From assembly GCF_004345855.1 (NCBI RefSeq), contig NZ_SLXN01000002.1:310001-374000 (forward strand): a stretch of 64,000 nucleotides of DNA, written 5' to 3'. The stretch comes from Sphingomonas sp. BK235. Its GTDB lineage: Bacteria > Pseudomonadota > Alphaproteobacteria > Sphingomonadales > Sphingomonadaceae. The notes under the pieces are model-generated. The model saw nothing but the letters and a program-made list of their open reading frames with translations. It did not search any database and was not told the origin of the DNA. Shown here piece after piece: positions 17,943 through 25,703 of the stretch (its first letter is position 1; the number at the start of each line of letters is the position of its first letter). Made by a program: the position numbers and the translations under genes.

Positions 17943-19151
17943 ATGCTGACAGAGCCGGCCGCCGCCATGCCCATCCCCGGGCACATCGATCCCGTGCCCG
18001 TCCCGCGTGGCGCGGTGACGCGCCCCGACGGCCGCATCGACCTGATCGGCCTGTCCAAGGACCAGCTGCGCGAGACGCTCGCCGCCGCCGGGCTCGAGCC
18101 GCGCCAGGCCAAGCTGCGCGCCAAGCAGGTCTGGCACTGGATCTACAATCGCGGCGCCACCGACTTCGCGCTGATGACCAACATCGCCAAGGCACAGCAC
18201 CCGTGGCTGACCGACCGCTTCGTGATCGGCCGGCCCGAGGTGGTGGAGGCGCAGGTCTCCAGCGACGGCACGCGCAAGTGGCTGCTGCGCTCGCCCGACG
18301 GGCAGGATTACGAGGCGGTGTTCATCCCCGACGCCGATCGCGGCACGCTCTGCGTGTCGAGCCAGGTCGGCTGCACGCTCAACTGCACCTTCTGCCACAC
18401 CGGCACGATGCGGCTGGTGCGCAACCTGACCGCGGGCGAGATCGTCGGCCAGGTGATGCTGGCGCGCGACTCGCTCGGCGAGTGGCCGAGCCAGCCCGAG
18501 GGACGCATGCTCACCAACATCGTCATGATGGGCATGGGCGAGCCGCTCTACAATTTCGACGCGGTGCGCGACGCGCTCAAGCTGGTGATGGACGGCGATG
18601 GCCTCGCGCTCAGCAAGCGCCGCATCACGCTCTCCACCTCGGGCGTGGTGCCGATGATGGCGCGCGCGGGCGAGGAGATCGGGGTCAATCTCGCGGTGTC
18701 GCTCCACGCGGTGACCAAGGAGGTGCGCGACGAGATCGTGCCGCTCAACCGCAAATACGGCATCGAGCAACTGCTCCAGGCCTGCGCCGACTATCCCGGC
18801 GCCAACAACGCGCGCCGCATCACCTTCGAGTATGTGATGCTCAAGGACAAGAACGACTCGGACGCCGAGGCGCACGAATTGGTGCGGCTGCTGCGCCACT
18901 ATCAGCTGCCCGCCAAGGTCAACCTGATCCCGTTCAATCCCTGGCCCGGCGCGGCTTACGAGACGTCGACGCCCGAGCGCGTGCGGCGCTTCAGCGAGAT
19001 CATCTTCGAGGGCGGCATCTCGGCGCCGGTTCGCACCCCGCGCGGCCGCGACATCGACGCCGCCTGCGGCCAGCTCAAGACCGCGGCCGAGAAGAAGAGC
19101 CGCGCCGAGCTCGACCGGATCGCGGCGGAGAAGCAGGCGGCGCTTGGCTGA
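17943..19151 (+). CDS. rlmN: Dual-specificity 23S rRNA A2503 / tRNA A37 C2-methyltransferase
   Basis: 402 aa. The radical-SAM CxxxCxxC motif is at Cys144-Cys148-Cys151 (CTLNCTFC). An N-terminal HhH-like region ([14 protein letters not shown]) binds RNA, and the late cysteine in DIDAACGQL completes the Cys pair used in the radical methyl transfer. [15 protein letters not shown] and [18 protein letters not shown] are RlmN signatures. RlmN makes m2A2503 in 23S rRNA and m2A37 in some tRNAs. I chose ATG 17943; a GTG at 17934 is possible. Its end overlaps the next start by 8 nt. Confidence 0.97.
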   Translation: MLTEPAAAMPIPGHIDPVPVPRGAVTRPDGRIDLIGLSKDQLRETLAAAGLEPRQAKLRAKQVWHWIYNRGATDFALMTNIAKAQHPWLTDRFVIGRPEVVEAQVSSDGTRKWLLRSPDGQDYEAVFIPDADRGTLCVSSQVGCTLNCTFCHTGTMRLVRNLTAGEIVGQVMLARDSLGEWPSQPEGRMLTNIVMMGMGEPLYNFDAVRDALKLVMDGDGLALSKRRITLSTSGVVPMMARAGEEIGVNLAVSLHAVTKEVRDEIVPLNRKYGIEQLLQACADYPGANNARRITFEYVMLKDKNDSDAEAHELVRLLRHYQLPAKVNLIPFNPWPGAAYETSTPERVRRFSEIIFEGGISAPVRTPRGRDIDAACGQLKTAAEKKSRAELDRIAAEKQAALG

Positions 19152-19902
19152 GTGGGGCGCGGTCGCGCTGGCGGCCGGGGCGGGCGCGGTCGGCGGCGCG
19201 ATGAACGCGCTGGCGGGCGGCGGCACCTTCGCCACCTTGCCGGCGCTGCTCGGCCTCGGCCTGCCCGCCAATGTCGCCAACGCCACCTCCAACGTCGCGC
19301 TGCTGCCCGGCGCGGGCGCGAGCGTGTGGAGCTTCCGGGACGAGCTCGGCCCGGTGGCGGGCGTCTCGTTGCGCCGGCTGGCGGCGGTGACCTTCCTCGC
19401 CGGACTGGTCGGCAGCACCCTGCTGGTGGTGACGCCCAGCCGCGCCTTCGACCTGATCGTACCGTGGCTGCTGCTGGTGGCGCTGGTTGCGATCGTGCTC
19501 GGCCCGGCCAGGGCGGCGTGGCTGGCGCGGCGGGTCACGATCGGGCGGCGCAGCCTGTTCGTCGCACAGGCGCTGCTCGGCACCTATGGCGGCTATTTCG
19601 GCGACGGAGTCGGGATCATGCTGACCGCGACCTACGGCCTGCTCGCCGGCGCCAGCCCGCGCGCATTGTTCGCGCCGCGCACGCTGATGCTGGCGATGGC
19701 CAATGCCGCGGCGGCGCTGGTGTTCATTACCACCGGGCTGGTGCGCTGGCAGGCCGGAGCGCCGATGCTGCTGGGCGGGATCCTCGGCGGCTGGGCCGGC
19801 GCGAGCGTCGGCAAGCGACTGCCCGCGGGCGTGGTGCGCGGCTGGACGATCCTGGTCACCGCCGCCACCACCGCGGTGTTCTTCTGGCGCGCCTACGGCT
19901 GA
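19144..19902 (+). CDS. TauE/SafE (TSUP) family membrane transporter
   Basis: 252 aa with about eight hydrophobic helices in two halves. The first half carries [20 protein letters not shown] followed by [15 protein letters not shown], and the second repeats the pattern around [17 protein letters not shown]. These glycine-rich repeats are diagnostic of TSUP proteins, which export or import sulfite, sulfonates or organic anions. The substrate is not evident. The start is TTG at 19144 overlapping the rlmN stop; the first ATG, at 19201, would remove half of the first helix. Confidence 0.85.
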   Translation: MAEWGAVALAAGAGAVGGAMNALAGGGTFATLPALLGLGLPANVANATSNVALLPGAGASVWSFRDELGPVAGVSLRRLAAVTFLAGLVGSTLLVVTPSRAFDLIVPWLLLVALVAIVLGPARAAWLARRVTIGRRSLFVAQALLGTYGGYFGDGVGIMLTATYGLLAGASPRALFAPRTLMLAMANAAAALVFITTGLVRWQAGAPMLLGGILGGWAGASVGKRLPAGVVRGWTILVTAATTAVFFWRAYG

Positions 19903-20008
19903 GCGCGCGCCGCGCGCGGTGAGGGAGGACGGAAAAGGTGAGTCTTCCTAACCTTCATTGGCGAACTTGATTCAGATCAAGGCTAGGGCGCGCCAAAAGG
20001 AGGCGGCG

Positions 20009-20236
20009 ATGCAGCGCTATTTCTTCAACGTGCGCGACGGCGCCTCATATCTCGATGCGGTCGGCCAGGAGTTCGCGAGCCTGGCCGACGCGCGCGCCGC
20101 GGCGGTGCGCTATGCCGCCGACGTGATGCGCGACGAGACCGCGGCGCTGCTCAGCGGTGAGGATTGGCGGGTGGAGCTGGTCAACGAACATGGCACGATC
20201 GTCTTCTCGATCGTGGTCTTCACCTTCGCGCCCTGA
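20009..20236 (+). CDS. Small DUF6894-type protein
   Basis: 75 aa, starting at ATG 20009 directly behind a near-perfect ribosome site (AAAAGGAGGCGGCG). The sequence opens MQRYFFNVRDG, then a helix GQEFASLADARAAAVRYAADVM, then a beta strand pair around WRVELVNEHGTIVFSIVVF. This is the usual outline of the tiny RYFF-D-G proteins (DUF6894) abundant in alphaproteobacteria, with no known function. It is monocistronic and convergent with phoD. Confidence 0.8.
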   Translation: MQRYFFNVRDGASYLDAVGQEFASLADARAAAVRYAADVMRDETAALLSGEDWRVELVNEHGTIVFSIVVFTFAP

Positions 20237-20255
20237 CCCGACCGAGCCGACCGCG

Positions 20256-21884
20256 TCACGCCGCGGCGATCCGCCGCCGCCCGCGTGCCACCGTCGCGAC
20301 ATGGCCGACGCGCGCGCGCGGATCGCGCTGGCGGATCGTATCGACGAACAGCCATTCGTTGCGGACGGTCTCGGGGGTGATCGTCAGCGCCATATAGCCG
20401 CGCCGCGACGTGTCGCACCACGTCAGCTCGCGGTTCCCCGCCACCATCAGCCGCGCGACCGTCGCGGGGTCGGCGGTCAGCGACGCCTCATAGCCCGGCG
20501 AGGTGACCGCCTGCCCCGCGAACTCGACCCCGGCGGCACCGTCCTGCGCGAGATCGAACGCCCAGGCATTGTGGCTGTCGCCGCAGATCACCACCAGCTC
20601 GGCCTCCGCCGCCTGTGCCGAGCGCAGGAAGCGCGCGCGCGCCGCCGGATAGCCGCCCCAGCAATCGAGGTTGGAGTCGATCCCGGCGCGCGTCGCCGCG
20701 ATCCCGCCGCGGATATAGTCGCGCGCGCGCGGGTTGGCGCTGCCCAGCAGCGATTCGGCGGCGACGGGGATCTGAAGATGCCCCATGATCGTGCCGAAGC
20801 CGACCACCTGCCAGCGCTGCCCCTGGCGCACCGAGCGGCGCAGGTCGTGCGCGAGCCAGCTCTCCTGCTGCGACCCCATCATCGTCACCGCCTCGTCCTG
20901 CCACGCGCCGTCGCGGAAGGCGACGAGCGCGGCGGCGGGATCGGGCGCGCCGAGCAGCGCGGCGATCTCGCGCTGGCGCGAGCGTGCGAACAGGCGCGTC
21001 TCGGTGCGCCACAGCGTCGCCAGCGTGCCGATATCATAGGCCTTCCACGGCTCGTCGCTGACCGGCATCCACTCGCGGTAGGCCTGGACCGAGGCGTCGC
21101 GGCGCGTGTTCCAGTCGCCCTCGCTCGCGGGATCGTGGTTCTGCGCGCCGCCCTCCCAGGAATCGTTCGCGCTCTCGTGATCGTCCCATTGCACCACCCA
21201 GGGAACGCGTGCGTGGAGCGCCTGCAGGTCGGGATCGGCGCGATAGCTGGCGAACCGCAGCCGATAGTCGGCGAGATGGATCGTCTCGGCCAGCGGCTGG
21301 GGTACGCGTCCCGCCAGCTGCGCCTCCTTGGGCGGATAATGGTCCGGCGAATATTCGTAGAAATAGTCGCCGAGGTGGATCGCCAGGTCGATGTCGTCGC
21401 GCTCGGCGGCATGGCCATAAGCGTTGAACCAGCCATAGCCGAGGTTGGAGCAGGAGAAGATCGCGGCGCGGAAGGCGCGCGCGCCATCGCCCGGCAGCGT
21501 GCGCGTGCGCCCGACGGGCGAGCGCGTGCCGTCGGCGGCGACGAAGCGATAATGATAGTCGGTCCCCGGGGTGAGCCCGTCGAGCGTGACCTTGGCGGTC
21601 CAGTCGCGCCACGCCCCGGTGAGGCACGCGCCCGAGGCGACCACGCGCGCGAAATCGGCGGTCTCGCTGATCTCCGCCACCAGCCGCGCCGAGTCGCCCG
21701 CGTTCGGCACGTAGCGCGTCCACAGCAGCATCGAGTCGCCCGCGGGCTCGCCGCTCGCGACCGAATGGGTGAAACCGCGCGCCGCCAAGATCGTCTGCGC
21801 CGCGGCGAATCCCGGTAGCGCGAAGGCGCCAAGCCCCAGCGTGCCGGTGGCGAGCAGCGAGCGGCGGGAAAAGGTGAGCGTCAT
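20256..21884 (-). CDS. phoD: PhoD-like alkaline phosphatase/phosphodiesterase, Tat-exported
   Basis: 542 aa. A twin-arginine signal is at the start (FSRRSLLATG, then a hydrophobic stretch ending AAAQ). An N-terminal Ig-like PhoD_N domain (HSVASGEPAGDSMLLWTRY, residues about 35-130) is followed by the metallophosphatase core with LHLGDYFYEY-like LAIHLGDYFYEYSP, VVQWDDHESANDSW, and CGDSHNAWAF. These supply the Fe/Ca ligands of PhoD. It probably releases phosphate from phosphodiesters in the periplasm. No pho-box-like sequence was recognised upstream. Confidence 0.92.
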   Translation of the reverse strand: MTLTFSRRSLLATGTLGLGAFALPGFAAAQTILAARGFTHSVASGEPAGDSMLLWTRYVPNAGDSARLVAEISETADFARVVASGACLTGAWRDWTAKVTLDGLTPGTDYHYRFVAADGTRSPVGRTRTLPGDGARAFRAAIFSCSNLGYGWFNAYGHAAERDDIDLAIHLGDYFYEYSPDHYPPKEAQLAGRVPQPLAETIHLADYRLRFASYRADPDLQALHARVPWVVQWDDHESANDSWEGGAQNHDPASEGDWNTRRDASVQAYREWMPVSDEPWKAYDIGTLATLWRTETRLFARSRQREIAALLGAPDPAAALVAFRDGAWQDEAVTMMGSQQESWLAHDLRRSVRQGQRWQVVGFGTIMGHLQIPVAAESLLGSANPRARDYIRGGIAATRAGIDSNLDCWGGYPAARARFLRSAQAAEAELVVICGDSHNAWAFDLAQDGAAGVEFAGQAVTSPGYEASLTADPATVARLMVAGNRELTWCDTSRRGYMALTITPETVRNEWLFVDTIRQRDPRARVGHVATVARGRRRIAAA

Positions 21885-21952
21885 CCTGTGTCCCCGAGTG
21901 CGGTGTCGCCCGCGCTCTCGGCGTGATCGGTGACGCCGTCGTGACAGTCGCG

Positions 21953-22630
21953 TCAGGCCGCGAGCGGGAAGCGCAGCAGCCGGTCGGGCAGCGCCACCAG
22001 CGCTTCGGCGGGGCGACCCGCGGCGCGGTGGATCTCGGGATGGGTGGCGTCGAGCCCGCCGGTCAGCGCGCCGAAAGCGGGGAGGATCAGCTTGGTCGCG
22101 GTGGCGACGAAGCAGCGCCGCGCCACCAATTTCCCGCGCACGCGCACGCGCAGCTTGGGATGGAAATGACCGGACAGCTCGGGGCGCGCCTCGCCGCGCT
22201 CGGCCTCATGGCGCAGCACCACGCCGTCGACCAACGCCTCGTCCGCCACCGCGCCGCCGCAGCGATCGACATAGCTTCGGTCATGATTGCCGGTGATCCA
22301 GGTCCAGCGCGTCGTCGCGGTGAGCCGGGTGAGCAGCGCGCGCGCGTCCTCGGGCAGGCGGTCGCAACCCGCGACATCGTGGAAGCTGTCGCCGAGGCAC
22401 CAGATCTCCTCGGGCGCGAGCGCGTCCGCCAGCGCGGCGAGGTCGCTCAACGTCGCGATCGAATCATAGGGCGGCAGCATCTGCCCGCCGCGCGCGTACC
22501 AACTCGCTTTCTCGAGGTGCAGGTCCGCCACCAGCAGCGCGCGCCGCGCCGGCCAGTAGAGCGCGCCCTGCGGCAGCACGCACCAGGCATGGCCGGCGAA
22601 GTGGAGCGTGGCGAACGGAACGGGAACCAT
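21953..22630 (-). CDS. pdeM: Ligase-associated DNA damage response endonuclease PdeM
   Basis: 225 aa calcineurin-like phosphoesterase. Metal-binding motifs in order: VADLHLEK, CLGDSFHD, WITGNHDRSY and ELSGHFHPKL. The family is normally found with an ATP-dependent DNA ligase, an Lhr-type helicase and an exonuclease. None of these partners is next to it here. Instead it is divergent from mmcB, another DNA repair gene, with about 90 bp between starts. ATG 22630 chosen. Confidence 0.9.
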   Translation of the reverse strand: MVPVPFATLHFAGHAWCVLPQGALYWPARRALLVADLHLEKASWYARGGQMLPPYDSIATLSDLAALADALAPEEIWCLGDSFHDVAGCDRLPEDARALLTRLTATTRWTWITGNHDRSYVDRCGGAVADEALVDGVVLRHEAERGEARPELSGHFHPKLRVRVRGKLVARRCFVATATKLILPAFGALTGGLDATHPEIHRAAGRPAEALVALPDRLLRFPLAA

Positions 22631-22734
22631 GACGCGTCCTTGCCCGAGAGCGTTCGGCCGATCAACCGCTTGCATGCTATCCGGCGCGCGCGCGGGGCTT
22701 TGCCTCCGTTCGCGGGATGTTCTATCGTGCGACG

Positions 22735-23223
22735 ATGCTGACCCAACCCGATTCCTGCCGCGACGACCCCGGCGTGCTGTGCGCCGCGGATGTGGCGCGC
22801 GGCGTCACGCGGATGCTGCTGCGCCACGAACTGACCGCGATCGCCGAAGTCCCGCTCGACGGGGGGCGCCGCGCCGATCTGATGGCGTTGGATGCGCGCG
22901 GCCAATTGGTGATCGTGGAGATCAAGGTGTCGCGCGCTGACCTGCTCGGTGACGGCAAGTGGCAGGATTACCTCGCGCATTGCGATCGCTTCTATTGGGC
23001 GGTGCCGGCGGGCTTCGATGCCGCGCCGATCGACGGCGCCGCCTTCCTGCCCGAGCGCACCGGGCTGATCGTGGCGGACCGTTATGACGCCGCGATCGTG
23101 CGCGAGGCGCGAACCGAGCCGCTCGCCGCGCACGTCCGCAAGCGCTGCACGCTCGCCTTCGCGCGCCGCGCCGCGCGACGTCTGATCGCGGCGCACGACC
23201 CGGAAGCGGTACAGGGCTTCTGA
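22735..23223 (+). CDS. mmcB: MmcB family DNA repair protein
   Basis: About 162 aa. The core RRADLMALDARGQLVIVEIK, with a downstream lysine in DGKWQDY, has the D-ExK pattern of the PD-(D/E)XK nuclease fold. MmcB of Caulobacter is an SOS-regulated, mitomycin-C-resistance protein. Starts at 22717 and 22735 are both ATG and neither has a good ribosome site. Divergent placement from pdeM suggests shared control. I did not recognise a clear alphaproteobacterial LexA box (GTTC-N7-GTTC) in the gap. Confidence 0.88.
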   Translation: MLTQPDSCRDDPGVLCAADVARGVTRMLLRHELTAIAEVPLDGGRRADLMALDARGQLVIVEIKVSRADLLGDGKWQDYLAHCDRFYWAVPAGFDAAPIDGAAFLPERTGLIVADRYDAAIVREARTEPLAAHVRKRCTLAFARRAARRLIAAHDPEAVQGF

Positions 23224-23271
23224 GCGGGCGGTCGGCGGCGGGAGCGGCCGCGCCGCCCAGCGCCGCGCCGC

Positions 23272-23880
23272 TTACATCCGCGGCCCGGCCACCGCGCGCT
23301 GGGTCTTGGCGGGGGTCTCGTCGAGCACCTTGGCGATCGCGGTCGACCGCGTGTCGCGCTTGGCATAATCGCGCGCCGACATGCCGGCGAGATTGTCGGG
23401 TTGATCCGGATTGCCGCCCGCGGCCAGCACCGCGCGCACCAGCGCCATGTCGCGGCGCTGCACCGCGCGGATCAGCGGCGTCTCGCCGCTGCTGTCGGCG
23501 AGGTTCGCATTGGCCTTGGCATTGGCGAGGATCTGCACCAGCTCGGGCTGGCCGCCCTGCACCGCGAGCATCATCGGCGTCTCGCCGTCGCGGTCGCGCA
23601 GGTTGGGATCGGCACCCTTGGCGAGAAGATAGCGCAGATAGGTCGAGTCGCCGCGCTTCACCACGATATGCAGCGCGCCCTCGCCGGTGGTGACGTCGCG
23701 CGTGTTGATGATCGTCTGCCCCGGCTGGTCGAGCGTCGCGATCACCGCATTGCCGTCGCCCTTTCGTACCGACTCGAGGAATTTGTAGCTCTGCGACTGC
23801 TGCTGCGCGGCGGCGGGGGAGACGAGGGCGGTGCCGAGCGAAAGCATCAGCGCGGCGGCGGGAAGCAGGCGGCGGATCAT
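23272..23880 (-). CDS. Secreted ankyrin-repeat protein
   Basis: 202 aa. A signal peptide ends near residue 27 (SPAAAQQQ). About four ankyrin repeats follow between residues 58 and 165, seen from repeated blocks such as GALHIVVKRGDSTYLRYLLAKG, GETPMMLAVQGGQPELVQIL and GETPLIRAVQRRDMALVRAV. The repeats mediate protein contacts; the periplasmic partner is unknown. The C-terminal 30 residues are basic and probably flexible. It is convergent with mmcB. Confidence 0.88.
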   Translation of the reverse strand: MIRRLLPAAALMLSLGTALVSPAAAQQQSQSYKFLESVRKGDGNAVIATLDQPGQTIINTRDVTTGEGALHIVVKRGDSTYLRYLLAKGADPNLRDRDGETPMMLAVQGGQPELVQILANAKANANLADSSGETPLIRAVQRRDMALVRAVLAAGGNPDQPDNLAGMSARDYAKRDTRSTAIAKVLDETPAKTQRAVAGPRM

Positions 23881-23955
23881 GGGTCGGGCGGTCTCGCGTG
23901 GACGGAGCGGAAAGGGTTGCGGCGAGCGCTATAACGCATCACATCTGCCGCCACC

Positions 23956-24546
23956 ATGAACATGCGTCGTCACGTCTCCGCCGCGCTCGCGCTCGCGCTG
24001 GCCGGAACGGTCGCGGGCTGCTCGAGCGAGCCCGCCGCCGCGCCGCCGCTCGCGGGCGCGCGGATCGGCGGCGCCTTCACGCTCACCGACCAGGACGGGC
24101 ACCAGCGCACCGACCGCGACTTCACCGGCCAGTATCGCATCGTCTATTTCGGTTACACCTTCTGTCCCGACGTCTGCCCCACCGACGTCCAGAACGTCGC
24201 CGCCGGGCTGCGGCTGATCGAGAAGGCGAACCCGGCGCTGGCGGCGCGGATCACGCCGATCTTCGTCACGGTCGATCCCGCACGCGACACGCCCGCCGCG
24301 CTCAAGCGCTTCGTCGCCGCCTTTCACCCGCGTCTGGTCGGGCTGACCGGCACGCCGCAGCAGATCGCCGCGGCGGCCAAGACCTTCGGCATCTATTACG
24401 CGCGCGGTCAGGGCAATGAAGACGGCTATCTGATGGACCACAGCCGCCAGATCTATCTGTTCGATCCCGACGGCCGCCCGCTGGCGCTGCTGCCCGAGGG
24501 GCCGCCCCAGGCGATCGCCGACGAGGTGCAGAAATGGGCGCGCTGA
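23956..24546 (+). CDS. SCO1/SenC family copper-binding lipoprotein
   Basis: 196 aa. A lipobox (LAGTVAGC) gives lipidation at about Cys22. The thioredoxin-like domain holds the copper site CPDVC in YTFCPDVCPTDV, and the third ligand His lies in YLMDHSRQIYLFD. SCO proteins deliver copper to, or reduce, the CuA centre of cytochrome c oxidase on the periplasmic face of the inner membrane. Its 3' end overlaps the YcgN-like gene by 13 nt. No oxidase genes are close by. Confidence 0.93.
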   Translation: MNMRRHVSAALALALAGTVAGCSSEPAAAPPLAGARIGGAFTLTDQDGHQRTDRDFTGQYRIVYFGYTFCPDVCPTDVQNVAAGLRLIEKANPALAARITPIFVTVDPARDTPAALKRFVAAFHPRLVGLTGTPQQIAAAAKTFGIYYARGQGNEDGYLMDHSRQIYLFDPDGRPLALLPEGPPQAIADEVQKWAR

Positions 24547-24977
24547 CCGGCCGCTACTGGGAGGACGTCCCGCTCGACCGTCTCGACCGCGCGCAGTGGG
24601 AGGCGCTGTGCGACGGCTGCGGCAAATGCTGCCTGCACAAATTGGAGGATGAGGAGACCGGCGAGCTGATCGCCACCAACGTCGCCTGCCGCCTGCTCGA
24701 CCGGCGCAGCGGGCAATGCTCCAACTACCGCCACCGCCGCGCCTATGTCAGCGAGTGCGTGCGGCTGACCTCGGGCAACGTCGATGCGATCGACTGGCTG
24801 CCCTCGACCTGCGCCTATCGCCTGCGCGCCAACGGGGAGCCGCTGCCCGACTGGCATTATCTGGTCTGCGGCGACCGCGAGGCGGTGCATCGCGCGGGTG
24901 AATCGGTGCGCGGCTGGACGATCAGCGAGGACGATGCCGGCGACCTCGAACATCATATGGTCGACCGCGCGCTGTGA
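24534..24977 (+). CDS. YcgN family cysteine-cluster protein
   Basis: 147 aa. It contains the YkgJ/YcgN type pattern CDGCGKCCLHKL near residues 26-36, then further cysteines in VACRLLD, GQCSNY, SECVRL, STCAYR and LVCGD, enough to bind an Fe-S cluster or zinc. WYLP-like DWLPSTCAYR is characteristic. Function unknown; members are cytoplasmic. The start lies inside the SCO gene end, pointing to coupled translation. Confidence 0.88.
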   Translation: MGALTGRYWEDVPLDRLDRAQWEALCDGCGKCCLHKLEDEETGELIATNVACRLLDRRSGQCSNYRHRRAYVSECVRLTSGNVDAIDWLPSTCAYRLRANGEPLPDWHYLVCGDREAVHRAGESVRGWTISEDDAGDLEHHMVDRAL

Positions 24978-24995
24978 CGCGGGGCTGATCCGGGC

Positions 24996-25703
24996 GTGAC
25001 CGGCGCGACCATCCCGGAGGACGCGATCGAGCTCGTGCGTCACCCGCGCGCGCGGAAGACGAAACTGTCGTTCGATCCCACCAGCGGGCGCGTGCGGCTG
25101 ACGCTGCCGCCGCGCGCCTCGGCGAGCAAGGCGCTGCGTTGGGCGGTTGGGCAACGCGCGTGGCTCGACGCGCAGCGCGCGCTGCTGCCCGCGCCGCGCC
25201 CCTTCGTCCCCGGTGCGACGCTGCCGGTCGACGACGCAGTGCTGTTGATCGACTGGCGGCCCGAGGCGCCGCGGATGCCGCGGGTGGAGGGCGCGCTGCT
25301 CCGCCTCGGTGGCCCCGCGGAGATGGTCGAGCGCCGCGTCGCGGCCTGGCTGCGGCGCGAGGCGCTCGCGCTGCTCGGCGAGGACACCGCGCTCTATGCG
25401 GGGCGCGCGGGCGTCGCGGTCAGCGGGGTGAGCGTGGGAGACCCGCGCGGGCGCTGGGGCAGTTGCGCGCATCACGGGGCGATCCGCTACAGCTGGCGGC
25501 TGGTGCTCGCCCCGCGCGCGGTGCGGCGCGCGACCGCGGCGCACGAGGTGGCGCACCGCGTTCACATGGACCATTCACCGCGCTTCCACGCGCTGGTTGC
25601 CGAGCTGTTCGGCCGCGACCCGGCGCCCGAGCGCGCCTGGCTCCGCGCGCACGGCGCCTCGCTTCACTGGTACGGGCGGTCACCCGAGGCGTCGCGCGGC
25701 TGA
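24996..25703 (+). CDS. YgjP/SprT-like zinc metallopeptidase
   Basis: 235 aa with the M48-like motif HEVAHRVHMDHS (HExxH plus downstream His/Phe) at about residue 185 and the family lead-in RGRWGSCAHHGAIRYSWRLVLAP. This is the DUF45 (YgjP) family of predicted cytoplasmic metal-dependent hydrolases. The start is GTG at 24996, 18 nt after the YcgN stop. Its last 40 nt overlap the 3' end of the convergent PBP1A gene. Confidence 0.87.
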   Translation: MTGATIPEDAIELVRHPRARKTKLSFDPTSGRVRLTLPPRASASKALRWAVGQRAWLDAQRALLPAPRPFVPGATLPVDDAVLLIDWRPEAPRMPRVEGALLRLGGPAEMVERRVAAWLRREALALLGEDTALYAGRAGVAVSGVSVGDPRGRWGSCAHHGAIRYSWRLVLAPRAVRRATAAHEVAHRVHMDHSPRFHALVAELFGRDPAPERAWLRAHGASLHWYGRSPEASRG

